Assembly: GCF_963169125.1 (NCBI RefSeq)
Contig: NC_084802.1
Span: 114,146,903 to 114,210,902, forward strand
Length of the DNA: 64,000 nucleotides
From: Humulus lupulus
Lineage: Eukaryota > Streptophyta > Magnoliopsida > Rosales > Cannabaceae
Direction: 5' to 3'
Below are positions 46,420-58,619 of the stretch, piece after piece. The number at the start of each line of letters is the position of its first letter. Position 1 is the stretch's first letter. The notes beneath the pieces are model-generated. The model did no database searches. It saw only the letters and a list, made by a program, of their open reading frames with translations, and had not been told where the DNA came from. The position numbers were made by a program, and so were the translations under genes.

Positions 46420-47687
46420 CAATTCGGGATACTGATCCTTCATATCCGACTCTAGCACCTAGGTTCTTCCTCAACCCTGTTGTTTCATCCATAGAACTTT
46501 AACCAAGGGAATCGTTTTGTTCCTCAGAAACTTGTCTTTTCTATCTAGGATTTGAATTGGTCGCTCCTAGTGAGACAAGTTTGTCTGTTTCTCCAAATCT
46601 TCATAACCCAGTACATGGGTTGTGTCCGACACATACTTCCGAAATATTGAGATGTGAAACACATCATGGACTCCTGATAATAATGGGGGAAAAGCCAATC
46701 TATAGGCTACATGACCGATCCTCTCTAGGATCTCAAAAGGTCCTACAAACCAAGGGCTCAACTTGCCCTTCTTTCCAAACCTTTTTACTCCCTGCAGTAG
46801 TGAAACTCGCAGAAATACGTGGTCCCCTACCTGGAACTCCACGTTCCTACGCGTAGGGTCAATGTAGCTTTTCTGTCTACTCTATGAGGCGAGCATTTGA
46901 GCTCTGATCTTCTCAATAGCCTCACTAGTCCTTAGAAGCATCTCAGGACCCAAATACTTCCTCCCTCCCATTTCATCCCAATGAATGGATGATCTACATT
47001 TCGTGCCATAAGGCATCTCATATGGAGCTACTCCAATCGTTCATTGATAGTTGTTATTGTATGAAAACTCAATCAATGGAAGATACTTACTCTAGGACCC
47101 CACCAAATCTAATAAACATGCTCTAAGCATGTCCTCCAATATCTGAACCGTCCTCTCAGACGACCCATCTGTCTGAGGATGATAAGTTGTACTGAAGTTC
47201 AGCTGAGTCCCCATAGCCTTCTACAGGCTTTTCCAAAACATGGAGGTAAAAAAGGGATCCCGATCCGACCCTATAGATTTCGAAACCCCGTGGAGATGTA
47301 AAATCTATCTCACGTATAGTTTTGCATACTGGTTCACAGTAAGGTTTTTTCTCATCGGCAGAAAATGAGCTGACTTGGTATATCTGTCTACAATCACCCA
47401 TACTGAGTCATGTTGCCCCAATGCCCTGGGCAAGCCCTCGACAAAATCCCAATTAATGTCTTCCCTCTTCCACTTGGGAATACCAAGAGGCTGTAACAAT
47501 CCCGCTGGCCGGTGGTGTTCAGCCTTCACCTGTTGACAGGTTAGACACCTCGCCACATATTCAATCACATATCTCCTCATCCCAGGCAACCAATACAATG
47601 ACTTTCGGTCCTGATACATCTTCTTGCTGCCTGGATGTAATGAATACAATGTATTATGAGACTCATCAAGGATCTCTCATCTGATAC
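46420..47687 (-). pseudogene. E3 integrase and chromodomain
   Basis: Open parts are 47649-47305 (zinc region [15 protein letters not shown], core INWDFVEGLPRALGQHDSVW with the first Asp) and 46842-46567 ([39 protein letters not shown]). The second and third catalytic regions lie between them with stops. A chromodomain-like remnant continues to about 46420. The N-terminal side is cut by E5 at 47688. Confidence 0.88.
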
Positions 47688-49940
47688 TGTAATGCCCTAG
47701 TTACTAAAAGACTGTTATTATGGACTTTAAGTAGTGTTTAACTCGTTAAACGAGTCATGTGGTTATAAACGTGCCTCTAGGTGTTATTAATAGGCTAAGG
47801 TGAAAATTTTCAATAAAAAGGAATGGATATATTTTATTTAAAACATAAATTTGTACATGGGCCAATAAAAGTGTTTACAAAGTTATTTATAATCCAAAAT
47901 GGTCATTACAGTGTAAAAAAATTACAACCTGCCGACCCAAGCGGCAAAAAAAAAGGGTTAACCCCTAGTTCCTCTGAGAAACACCTTTGCCATGGTGGTC
48001 AAGCGGCCGCATATGTATACTTCGCCACCTAAGCTCTTCACTCAAGGCTACGTGAGCTTTTCTTTCCCTTTACCTACACCACATAGCACCCATGAGCCAA
48101 GGCTCAGCAAGAAAACTTATTACTGCATGTATGTAATATCAAAAAATGATTCTGGTAATCATTCTGCGGCTTGCAGCCCTAATCAGATAGTGAGTCACAC
48201 TTTGGACTTCACACCCTAATCAGATAAGTGACTATTAAGTCATACTCTGATTAGATGACTAATAAATATATCTCTAGGGCTCTGCACCCTAAGCCACGTG
48301 ACAGTCACCTGAGCCTTTTGGCCCTGTATCTACGTAACTAGCCTTTAGACTAGACAAGCGCTTTTAGTTTTCATTGAACTAGGGGTTGGTCAAGCATTTC
48401 GTGCTCATGTTTATTAGATCTAATCATTTCAGCCTGTGTTAAACACATTAATGTCATTCTTGACTCTTAAGATAATAACATACAACCAGTGCTCATATCA
48501 TCGCTGAACTTGACTGATAAGTCACAACTTCACGATCAATACTAAACACCATTGTCATTTTCTGACTAATAAGTCTGTACCATACACAGATAAGCAAAGC
48601 GACTATGCATTTACTATGCAATCAATTTCCATATATAGAGCACTCAACATGCTTCATCAATAACCATGCATGTCACATACTGGGTGAAATTTTTTACCTC
48701 TGGTTCGAGCATGAAGTAATAAAAGAACGAACTTTGAGAACGATCGGTCCATAAGTCCCTTAGCGGTCACCTAGTCATAACCAATATGAGACCCCATCTA
48801 TAAAAATAAATAATAAAAGGCTCATAATCTTAAACCTCGCTCCCAGGACCTCGAATCATATTAAAACGGTTAGTAGATTTGATCCCAAGCCTTAGGAAAT
48901 GAAACCCTGAGCCTAAACCCTTGAAATACTCCTCCCTGGCACAAAAGGAAGGGGCGGGCAACGACTTGGCCTAGTGAGTCGCGACACGCCCCCAAGACAT
49001 AAAGAAATTTGTCTGGGGTACCAGGGGTGGGCTGCAACTTGGCCTAGTGAGTCGCGGTGCGCCTGCCTAACAGAGCCCAAGGGAGGCTCTCGCTTGGATC
49101 CATGTTGCGACTTGCATGAACTTGGTCGCGACTTGAATCAGCGAACCCAGCTCTCCTGCCCATTTTCTCAATTCAAGCTCGGAAAAATCTTCACCAATTA
49201 AATCCCAAAATCACAGCAGAGCATTACCACAACATATCCATCATTCAACCAACAAAACCTAAGCTTTATAACATTCAAAACCAACCAGAAAACCTAAGCT
49301 TTAAGATCAAAACTCTCAAGCTCAAGAACTAACTTAAAAACAGAGCCAACCAGAAAACTATTGCTGAAATCTTACCTTAAACACAAGTTTGAATCCCCTC
49401 CAATGGCTGATCACTAGCCTAAAACCTCAAGCTTTGATTCACAAACTTGAACCCTCAATCTTGCTCCAAAATTCGAACCAAGAAGAAGAAGAAGAAAGAA
49501 TCAGGAGAGAGAAAGAGATGAGTCTCTGTTTTGGCTGCTTAATTCCTTCTACAACTAGCCATCCTAATTTAAAATATATCCCTTGGTCAAAAGACCAAAA
49601 TGCCCCTAAGCTCATTTAATTCCTATACAGCCACCCAAGGGCAAAACAGTCATTTGTCACTTATCCCGCTAATCATAATTAACATCCTCCAATTCCCGTT
49701 ATTCCCAATATTCTCAAATAATAATTAAATCATATCTCATTACCAATTCATTCCCGGTAATGTACTAAGCATCAAATTACCCCCAGACTTACCCCGTTAT
49801 GACTAAGCAACTAATTTGCATTCTAAGATCGTCTCATGCCGAATAGCTTGAACATATCCACATTATAATGCAGTCTCATCCATAAATCATAAACATGCAC
49901 ATAAATATACAGATATGCAATTTCCATCATCTTAAACTCA
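47688..49940 (-). mobile_element. E5: truncated Tekay-like LTR
   Basis: Starts TGTAATGCCCTAGTTAC at 47688, right after E3 integrase (flank GATAC), and ends abruptly at about 49940, where E4 LTR sequence begins in mid-LTR. Orientation is minus by the order of the shared blocks: donor GAG|GTAAAA at 48698/48697, CTCAT 48096-48092, TGTAG|G ending 48074. GC island at about 48950-49140. No coding part is left. Confidence 0.75.
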
Positions 49941-51287
49941 AAATGGGATTTTAATAGATTTTTAAGTTGGATTTCTGTTGGATTATGCTGTTAGAATCAT
50001 GTTAAAAGTCTCGTGATTAATGGATTTTGGAATTAGGGTGCTTTGGGGTGGTTTTGAATAAGGTTAGAATGTTAGAAATGGTGGATTCTCTAGGCACGGA
50101 GGGTTGAGCGAAGTGGAGCGCTGCGGCACCACAGGAGCCAGGGAGGCTCGGCCGAAGTGGAGCGCTGCGGCACCACAGGGCAGGGCCGCGACGCGTGTCT
50201 GCCTTCAGAGGGGCGTAGATTCTGTTTCAGGGGTGGGTCACAGCTAAGTTTCAGGGGCCGCAACCCTTAGGTGCATTTTTTATCTTTTGGGGATTTTAAT
50301 CACAGGAACCTAACCTAGGGTGCTCGGGATCGATTCCACCACTGTGTTTGGTGGAATTCGATGTCCCGGAAGCTAGCGTTGCACCCGGAAACCTTTATTT
50401 GAATATTAATGGAATCCATTACCTTGGTTGTGACTAGGTGTTAACCTAGGGCTGGGGAGGCAGATCATGCTTGGGAGTCGTCGCTCGTAGTCCGCGAACG
50501 TGGAAATTAAAGGTAAGAAAATAGCACCCGGTTGCGTATTTGAAAGGATGGTATTATACCATGTAAATAGTAAACCAACGGCCTAAGAGTGCCAAGGTTA
50601 CACTAGCGCACAGGGCGCGGCTCGGCCACTGGTAGCCGAGGACATCTTATTATGCACTGAGCTTGGTTTAAGCGGGCCAGAGTCATTGGGGTAAACAGAG
50701 GGTGCGGCCTAAGTTGTCCGCCCTGATTATCATGTAACTTGATTTTTATTAATGCTTAGTTGCGTCTTTGATTCTGAATACATATTATGTGATCAATATG
50801 AGTGTTAAGTGTTTGATCATGCTTAAAGGATTAATCGTCTGATATTGTTGCTTGTGATGCATATTATGTTTTCTTGCTTGGCCTTGGATCACGGGTGCTA
50901 CATGGTGCAGGTAAAGGCAAGGGCAAACTTGACCAGCCCTGACTTGGAGAACACTGTGAGCTGAATGTACATGACTAGTTGCTGAACCGCCACGGTTGAG
51001 GGGAAAACAGGAACAGGGGAACCAGAAATGTTTGTTTTTCCTTAGAATGGCTAATGATTGTATAAACCTTGGAAATTTTGGAAACTAACTTTCGAACGCT
51101 GTTTTTTTTTTGGGATCCCACGTATAAAGTGTTTTGTTATATAGAATGTACACTTTTGAGACTAAACTCTTTTAACCCTAGTTCACTTGTGATTTTAGTA
51201 TCACGTTTTAACTAAATGACTTGATTAGCAAGTCCTGCATCTTTATAAACACACAGTGTAGCGGTCTTGGCTATCTAGGGCGTTACA
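49941..51287 (+). repeat. E4 5' LTR, 5'-truncated
   Basis: Matches 57223-58619. Donor-like AAAG|GTAAGA (50512/50513) and TGCAG|G (ending 50910) are present. It lacks a roughly 30-bp segment found in the 3' LTR near 57841 and differs in the GC island (50098-50270). Confidence 0.93.
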
Positions 51288-51290
51288 ACT

Positions 51291-51303
51291 TGGTATCACA
51301 GCG
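51291..51303 (+). promoter_or_regulatory. E4 primer-binding site
   Basis: TGGTATCACAGCG three bases after the LTR; one mismatch in the first 11 bases of the initiator-Met site. Confidence 0.85.
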
Positions 51304-51766
51304 TCCTAGGTTTAAAGATTCCTGAAGATCAGCTGGACATGTACATTCGCTGCTAGAGACAAGCTCAATTCAGGGATTGGTAATGTGTATGTGCATATAT
51401 GCTTGTATGTCTGGAATGAATTATGAATGTTATTATTTATTGGATCAATAAGAAGCATGAGATACTGATAAGGCCTGGCCCTTGACTGTTGTATGAAAAT
51501 ATCAAGGCATGCTTATTGGCATCGTAGTGCATGTAAATGAATATTTGAATGATTAACTGTATATTGTGCATGGATGAATGCTTTTATCTTAGCTGTCATG
51601 TGGTAATGTTGGGTCATGCTTATAAGCAACCGGTGTATGTAGATGAATGCCTATATTCTGATTGATTGTGATTGGTTATGTTCCTTTGATGGATTTTGGA
51701 GAAGCTTTTGCTCTGTCGTCATGGTCTGACTGTCGAGTCGTTGTTTGCAGATTGACTTGGATAGCT

Positions 51767-53347
51767 ATGCGTTTAAGAAAATCTACGCGACTAGCCGGCA
51801 CTAGATCTGGGACTGGGGGTAATGACCAGGGCCAGATTCCTTTGCCAGTCCTTGAGAACTGGCAACAACTTATGGCAGATATGCAAGCTCGATTACAGAG
51901 CCAAGATAAAAAGATTCGTCTACTGCGACAGCAGGCTCCATCAGGGAGTGCTGCCCCTATTGTACCACCTTTAGTGGTACTGGTTGTACAGCCAGGAGAG
52001 ATTGGGAACAGGTTGGAGCCGTTATATGAGCAGTTCAGGAAGGAGCAACCCCCAATCTTTGAGGGAGGACCTGATCCACTAAAGGCCGAGCAATGGCTGA
52101 CTATGATTACTAGTATCCTTGATTTTTTGAGGATAAAGGGACATGTCAGAGTGGCTTGTGCCACATATATGTTGAGGGAGGATGCCCGCATTTGGTGGGA
52201 GGTGGCTTCACAGACCAGGGATGTCACTACTCTGAGTTGGGAAGGATTTAAGGACTTGTTCAGCCAGAAATATTATAATGTTGCCGTGAGGACAGGAAAA
52301 GTTAATGAGTTTGTGGGTTTGGTGCAGGGCAATATGACTTTTAATGAGTATACCCTAAAATTTTACAGGCTTGCGAAGTTTGCACCAGATCTTGTGCCTA
52401 CTGATGCTGCTAGGCAGGATAGATTTATCAGGGGGCTTAATGCTATGATAGCTTGGGATGTTAGGATTACAACGTTACCTAGAGAAACAACTTATGCCCA
52501 GGCCGTTGAGAAGGCTCTTACCGCTGAGGAACCGGAGAACAAGATTTGGAGGGAAAGTGCGGTGAGGCGCGAGGGCCGCAGAGTGGTGCCTCCTTATTCA
52601 GGGATAGGTAGGGGCGGAGGCCCTAGAGACTTCAAGAGAAAGACTCTTGACACTTCGACCACTGCTAGTCCTGATAGGAGGGGTCGGGGTGGTCAGGGTG
52701 GCGGCGAGGCGTGGCGGACCTATCCAGAGTGCCCAAGGTGTAGAAGGCATCACCTGGGCGAATGTCGGGCCAAAGCTTGTTTTGTGTGTGGAGCAGTGGG
52801 GCATCTCAAGAAAGACTGCCCAACAATGAAGAAAGGTGAAGCAGAAAAGGTAGATAGCTTGACTCCAGCTCGAGTATTCACCTTGACACAGGCAGAGGCC
52901 GAGGCCGAGGCTAGTCCCTCGGTAGTGACAGGTCAGCTTTCTAGCACTGGCTCTCCTTTTACTATATTGATTGATTCTAGAGCTACACATTCCTTTGTTT
53001 CTAGTAAAGTGATTGATAGATTGTGTAGATGTAGTGAATATCAGACTGTAGGGTTTGGGAATTTATTGCCTACAGGGGAACTGGTAATTTCTAGGAGATG
53101 GATTAGGGCACTGCCAGTGATGGTTGATAGTAAGGAACTCTCGGTAGATCTAATTGAGTTAGACATGGAGGATTTTGATATGATCTTAGGGATGGACTGG
53201 TTGGTCAGATATGGGGCTATTATTGATTGCAGGAAGAAGATGGTGACTTTTGAGCCTGAGTGCGAGGATCCTTTTTTCTTTGTGGGTGCGGTATGTGGAC
53301 CCCGCGAACCCATGATTTCAGCATTGAGAGCCAGAGACTTGTTGTAG
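51767..53347 (+). pseudogene. E4 gag and protease
   Basis: Gag starts MRLRKSTRLAGTRSG at 51767 (equivalent to the E2 start); the open frame extends upstream only by read-through of the leader. The gag core (LYEQFRKEQPPIFEGGPDPL, ARIWWEVASQTRD) and knuckle CFVCGAVGHLKKDC are intact. In the protease the D-S-G motif reads LIDSRATHSF, Gly to Arg, which should kill the enzyme. The frame closes at TAG 53345-53347 where E2 has CAG. Confidence 0.93.
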
Positions 53348-54355
53348 GGGGGATGCATAGGCTTTCTGGCCAGTGTAGTGGATACCACTAGGGTTATGCC
53401 AGCAGGGTCGGGAGAGACCAGATTGGTGTGTGAGTTTTTAGACGTATTTCCTGAGGATTTACCAGGGTTGCCGCCGCGCAGGGAGATTCAGTTTGAGATT
53501 GAGTTAGCACTGGGGACAAAGCCAGTATCAAGGACACCATATAGGATGGCACCAGCTGAGTTGAAGGAACTAAAGATACAGTTGCAGGAGCTTCTGGATT
53601 TGGGATTCATCAGACCTAGTTACTCACCATGGGGCGCTCCAGTGTTATTTGTTAAGAAGATGGACGGGACATTGAGGATGTGTATAGATTACAAGGAATT
53701 GAACAAGTTGACTATCAAGAATAAGTACTCTCTACCAAGGATTGATGACCTATTAGATCAGCTGCAGGGAAAGACGCTGTTCTCAAAGATTGATCTACGA
53801 TCTGGTTATCACCAGCTGAGGATCAAAGATGGGGATATACCGAAGATGGCCTTCCAGACGCGATATGGGAACTATGAGTTCTTGGTCATGTCTTTTGGTT
53901 TAACCACTGCCCCGGAAACTTTTATGGATTTGATGAACAGGGTGTTCAAGGACTTCTTTGATCAGTTTGTCATTGTCTTCATCGACGACATTCTAGTATA
54001 CTCCAGTTCAAAGGCAGAGCATGAGCAGCATCTTCGACAGGTTTTACAGAGATTAAGGGAACACCAGTTATATGCTAAGTTTAAGAAGTGTGAATTTTGG
54101 TTACCAGAGGTGACATTTCTTGGACATATAGTTGGCGCAGAAGGGATTAAGGTGGATCCGTCCAAGGTGGAAGCGATGAGAGATTGGCCGAGGCCAAGGA
54201 ACGCCTCGGTGGTGCGGAGTTTCCTTGGGTTAGCAGGTTATTACAGGCGATTTGTGGAGGGATTCTCAAAGATTTCTTCACCAATGATAGAATTGACAAG
54301 AAAGAATCAGAGGTTGTTTGGTCAGAGAAATGTGAGAACAGTTTCCAAGAGTTGA
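53348..54355 (+). pseudogene. E4 reverse transcriptase
   Basis: Same frame as gag-protease, read after the TAG. It contains [40 protein letters not shown] and the intact catalytic box [10 protein letters not shown] at about 53975. [19 protein letters not shown] and [18 protein letters not shown] follow. A frameshift near 54305 ends the frame. Confidence 0.92.
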
Positions 54356-54940
54356 AGCGACGACTTATTTCTGCACCTGTGCTGAGTCTTCCTTCAGAGG
54401 AAGGAAAGTTTATAGTTTACTGTGATGCATCGAGGATGGGTTTTGGCTACGTGCTGATGCAGAATGAGAAAGTTATAGCTTATGCTTCGCGGCAGCTGAA
54501 AGAGTATGAACAGCGGTATCCTACTCATGATTTGGAACTAGCAGTAGTGGTATTCGCACTGAAGGTTTGGCGGCATTATCTGTATGGGGAGAAGTGCGAG
54601 ATATATACTGACCATAAGAGTTTGAAATATTTCTTCACTCAGAAGGATCTGAACATGAGACAGAGGCGCTAGTTGGACCTGGTTAAGGATTATGACTGCG
54701 ATATCCTTTACCACCCAGGAAGGCTAATGTGGTGGCAGATGCGTTGAGTAGGAGGGGTCCAGGACAATTGTACAGTTCCACCCAGATCACGAGAGAGTTA
54801 GCTGATGAGATGGCCAGGGCAAAGATAGAATTTGTGGTGGGCCAGTTAGCTAATATTACCATGCAGTCGACCCTGTTAGAGAGGATTAAGGAGGGACAAT
54901 TGGTTGTGCGCAGTTGCAAGATGTTAGGCAGCATGTCTTA
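54300..54940 (+). pseudogene. E4 RNase H
   Basis: [19 protein letters not shown] leads into [34 protein letters not shown] and [17 protein letters not shown] at 54670-54672 replaces Trp of QRRWLELV. A frameshift near 54720 is followed by [20 protein letters not shown] and a further frameshift near 54910. Confidence 0.9.
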
Positions 54941-55903
54941 GTTGGGTCAGCTAAGGATTATTCTATTTCTGAGACTGGCATGCTCCGAAATCAGGGACGG
55001 ATTTGTGTTCCGGTAGATGAGGGGATTAGACGAGAGATACTGGATGAGTCTCACACTACGCTGTACTCGCTTCATCCGAGTACCACGAAGATGTATCAGG
55101 ATTTATGGACATTATATTGGTGGCCCGGGAAGAAGAAGGATGTGGTAGAGTATGTGGCTAGATGTTTGACTTGTCAACAGGTAAAGGCTGAGCATCAATG
55201 ACCAGCGGGATTGCTTCAGCCTCTGGGCATCCCAGAATGGAAGTGGGAGGACATCACGATGGATTTTGTGGGGGGACTACCTAGAACAGTGGGACTTTGT
55301 GACTCGGTGTGGGTGATAGTAGAAAGATACACCAAGTCAGCTCATTTTCTGCCAGTGAAGTCGACCTATACAGTGGAACAGTATGCAGTGTTGTATGTGA
55401 GGGAGATAGTCCGTCTCCATGGGGTTTCAAAGTCTATTGTATCTGATCGAGACCCTATCTTTACCTCTGAGTTTTGGGAAGCTCTACAGAGAGCTATGAA
55501 AACCCAGCTGAAGTTTAGCATAGCTTTCCATCCTCAGACTGATGGACAGTCTGAGAGGACGATTCAGGTGTTGGAGGACATGCTTAGGGCGTGTGTAATT
55601 GATTTTGAGGGATCTTGGAGTAAGTATCTACTGTTGGTTGAGTTCTCCTATAACTACAGTTATCAATCCACGATTGGAGTGGCTCCTTATGAAATGTTAT
55701 ATGGGAGAAAGTGTAGATCACCCATTCATTGGGATGAGATGGGTGAGAGGAAGTATTTAGGGCCAGATATGGTTCAGAAGACTAATGAAGCTATTGAGAA
55801 GATTCAAGCCAGAATGCTTGCCTTGCAGAGTTGGCGAAAAAGCTACGCTGATCCTAAGCATAGGGACGTGGAGTTCCAGGTTGGGGACCACGTGTTTTTG
55901 TGA
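54914..55903 (+). pseudogene. E4 integrase
   Basis: Zinc region YSLHPSTTKMYQ and [16 protein letters not shown], a TGA at 55199-55201 (Arg in E2), then the core with an intact triad [20 protein letters not shown] and [10 protein letters not shown]. It closes at TGA 55901-55903, again where E2 has CGA. Confidence 0.92.
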
Positions 55904-56298
55904 GTTTCACCATTGAGAGGGGTGAGGAGATTTGGGTAAAGGGCAAGCTGAGCCCTTGGTTTGTCGGACCTTTCAAGATTTTGGAAAAGATTGGACAGGT
56001 GGTTTACAGGTCGGCCTTGCCACCATCGCTGTCAGGAGTTCATGATGTATTCCATGTCTCCATGTTGTGGAAGTATGTTTCAGATACAACACATGTGGTG
56101 AAGTATGAGGACTTAGAGTTACAGACAGATTTGTCCTATGAAGAGCGACCAGTTCTGATTTTGGATCGGAAGGACAAAGTTCTACAGAATAAGACAATTC
56201 TGTTAGTTAAAGTGTTGTGGAAAAATAGCAAGGTCGAGGAAGCGACCTGGGAGTTAGAGACAACGATGTGGGATTAGTATCCCGAGCTATTACGGTAA
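55900..56298 (+). pseudogene. E4 integrase C-terminus and chromodomain
   Basis: After a frameshift near 55930: [37 protein letters not shown], and a chromodomain [20 protein letters not shown] ending WELETTMWD. A TAG at 56275-56277 stands where E2 has CAG. The normal end (YPELLR and TAA) lies at 56278-56298, about 37 bp before the LTR, the same spacing as in E2. Confidence 0.9.
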
Positions 56299-56320
56299 AT
56301 TTCGAGGATGAAATTCTCAG

Positions 56321-56334
56321 TAGGAGGGGATAGT
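56321..56334 (+). promoter_or_regulatory. E4 polypurine tract
   Basis: TAGGAGGGGATAGT, identical to that of E2, abuts TGTAACGACCC at 56335. Confidence 0.85.
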
Positions 56335-58619
56335 TGTAACGACCCAAAATTACTGTTATGGCTTAAGGGCCTTGGTTAGTCTGCCGGGAGGGCATAATTG
56401 GTTTATGTGTGATTTTATTGATTTAATGCATGATTACATGAGAAGCATGCTTGTATGATTATATGAATGTAAGTGTGGTTAAATGTTATATCTGTGAGAA
56501 CCACATTATTATGTGGGTAGATCTGCAGCGAGTGACTCGAGGTGATCCTAGGGAACTAGATTGCGGGAAGGTCACAACGGGGCTTAATATTTGACTTTGG
56601 GCAAGTCAAGGGTATTTTAGGTATCGGGTGGTTATTTAGACTATCGGGTTATGGAAATAAATATATGGAGATATATTTGAGGTTAGGAGGCTTAGGCGGG
56701 AATATTGGGGAATTTTACTGTTTTGCCCTCGGGGACGTTTCCGGTACCCCGAGCCTCGGAATTGACTTAACTGGCTAAGATTAGACTAAGTTAATGGAAA
56801 GCAGTAGAAAAAAAGGCACAACCGACCCTTTAACATATCTTCTCCTTCTCATTTTCTCTCTCTTTTCTTTCTTAAGGAAACTACAAAAAATCTAAGAAAA
56901 ACTCAACTAGAAATTCTGTGTTTGAGTTGAATTTATGAAGGATTAGCCTAGTTCTGACTAAGGGACACTCAACCAGGATAAAGGTAAGGATTGAATCTCA
57001 CTCTTGAACATTCGAACTTTAAGTCTTGACTGGGTATTAAGAGTGTTTCTAGTTTTGATATTAAGGATTGAATTAAAGCTGAGAAGCTTGGATTTTAGTT
57101 TAGGTGCCTGTTAAGGAAATGGTTCATCAAAGAAGGTAAGCTTCAATTTGAAGTTTAGAGCTTAAATTCCAAGTTTGCATGACTGGTTTTTGAGTTCTTT
57201 AGTTGTTGGGTTTCATAAATTGAAATGAGATTTTAATAGGTTTTTAAGTTGGATTTATGTTGGATTATGATGTTAGAATCATGTTAAAAGCCTTGTGATT
57301 AATGGATTTTGGAATTAGGGTGCTTTGGGGTGGTTTTGAATAAGGTTAGAATGTTAGAAATGGTGGATTCTCTTGGCATGGAGGGTTGGGCCATGGCTCT
57401 GTTCTAGAGCGCTGCGGCCCTACGAAGAAAAGGAGCCAGGGAGGCTGGGCCGAAGGGGAGCGCCGCGGTGCCATAGGGCAGGGCCGCGACACGTGTCTGC
57501 CTTCAGAGGGGCGTGGTTTCTCTTTCAGGGGCGGGTCGTGGCTAGGTTTCAGGGGCCGCAGCCCTTAGGTGCATTTTTTATCTTTTGGGGATTTTAAGCG
57601 CGGGAACCTAACCTAGGGTGCTCGGGATCGATTCCACCACCGTGTTCGGTGGAATTCGATGTCCCAAAAGCTAGTGTTGCACCCGGAAACCTTTATTTGA
57701 ATATGAATGGAATCCATTACCTTGGTTGTGACTAGGTGTTAAGCTAGGGCTCAGGAGGCGGATTGTGTTCGAGAGTCGTCGCTTGTAGTCAGCGAACGTG
57801 GAAATTAAAGGTAAGAAAACTGTACCCGGTTGCGTATTTGTAATGAGACTAAGGGTTCCCTAATATGTATGCTTTGAAAGGATGGTATTATGCCATGTAA
57901 ATAGTAAACCAATGGCCTAAGAGTGCCAAGGTTACACTAGCACATAGGGCGCAACTCGGTCACTGGTAGCCAAGGACATCTTATTATGCACTGAGCTTGG
58001 TTTAGGCGGGCCGGAGTCAGTGGGGTAAACAAAGGGTGCGGCCTAAGTTGTCGGCCTTGATTATCATGTAACTTGATTGTTATTAATGTTTAGTTGCGTC
58101 TTTGATTCTAAATACATACTATGTGATCACTATGAGTGTTAAGTGTTTGATCATGCTTAAAGGTTTAATCATCTGTTATTGTTGCTTGTGATTCATATTA
58201 TGTTTTCTTGCTTGGCCTTGGCTCATGGGTGCTACGTGGTGCAGGTAAAGGCAAGGGAAAACTTGACCAGCCCTGAGTTGGAGAGCTCTGTGAGCTGAAT
58301 GTACATGACCAGCTGCTCAACCTCCACGGTTGAGGGGAAACAGGAACATGGGAACCAGAAATGTTTGTTTTTCCTTAGAATGGCTAATGATTGTCTAAAC
58401 CTTGGAAATTTTGTAAACTGACTTTCGAACGCTGTTTTTTTTTGGGGTCCCACGTATAAAATGTTTTGTTATATTGAATGTACACTTTTGAGACCAAACC
58501 CTTTTAACCCTAGTTCACTTGCGATTTTAGTATCACGTTTTAACTAAATGACTTGATTAGCAAGTCCTACATCTTTATAAACACATAGTGTAACGGTCTT
58601 GGCTATCCAGGGCATTACA
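56335..58619 (+). repeat. E4 3' LTR
   Basis: 2285 bp. Pyrimidine-rich CTTCTCCTTCTC tract at about 56840-56880. Donor-like AAG|GTAAGG (56982 area), AAG|GTAAGC (57135 area) and AAAG|GTAAGA (57810/57811); CTCAT 58222-58226 and TGCAG|G ending 58244. GC island 57380-57570. Confidence 0.94.

Larger units (their letters stand above)
49941..58619 (+). mobile_element. E4: Tekay chromovirus with truncated 5' LTR
   Basis: The 3' LTR is complete (56335-58619). The 5' LTR (49941-51287) lacks its first roughly 890 bp and starts at the position equivalent to 57223. Primer site, polypurine tract and full-length gag-pol are on the plus strand. It is the same family as E2 (LTR and protein similarity), in opposite orientation. 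The left TSD is lost; the right flank starts CAAAC. Confidence 0.93.

Noticed and set aside
51676..53388. Minus-strand ORFs of 183, 130 and 115 codons
   Set aside because: Antisense shadows of E4 gag-protease.
57373..57597. GC-rich ORFs of 74 and 60 codons
   Set aside because: Produced by stop-poor GC island sequence in the E4 LTR; not open in the matching 5' LTR.
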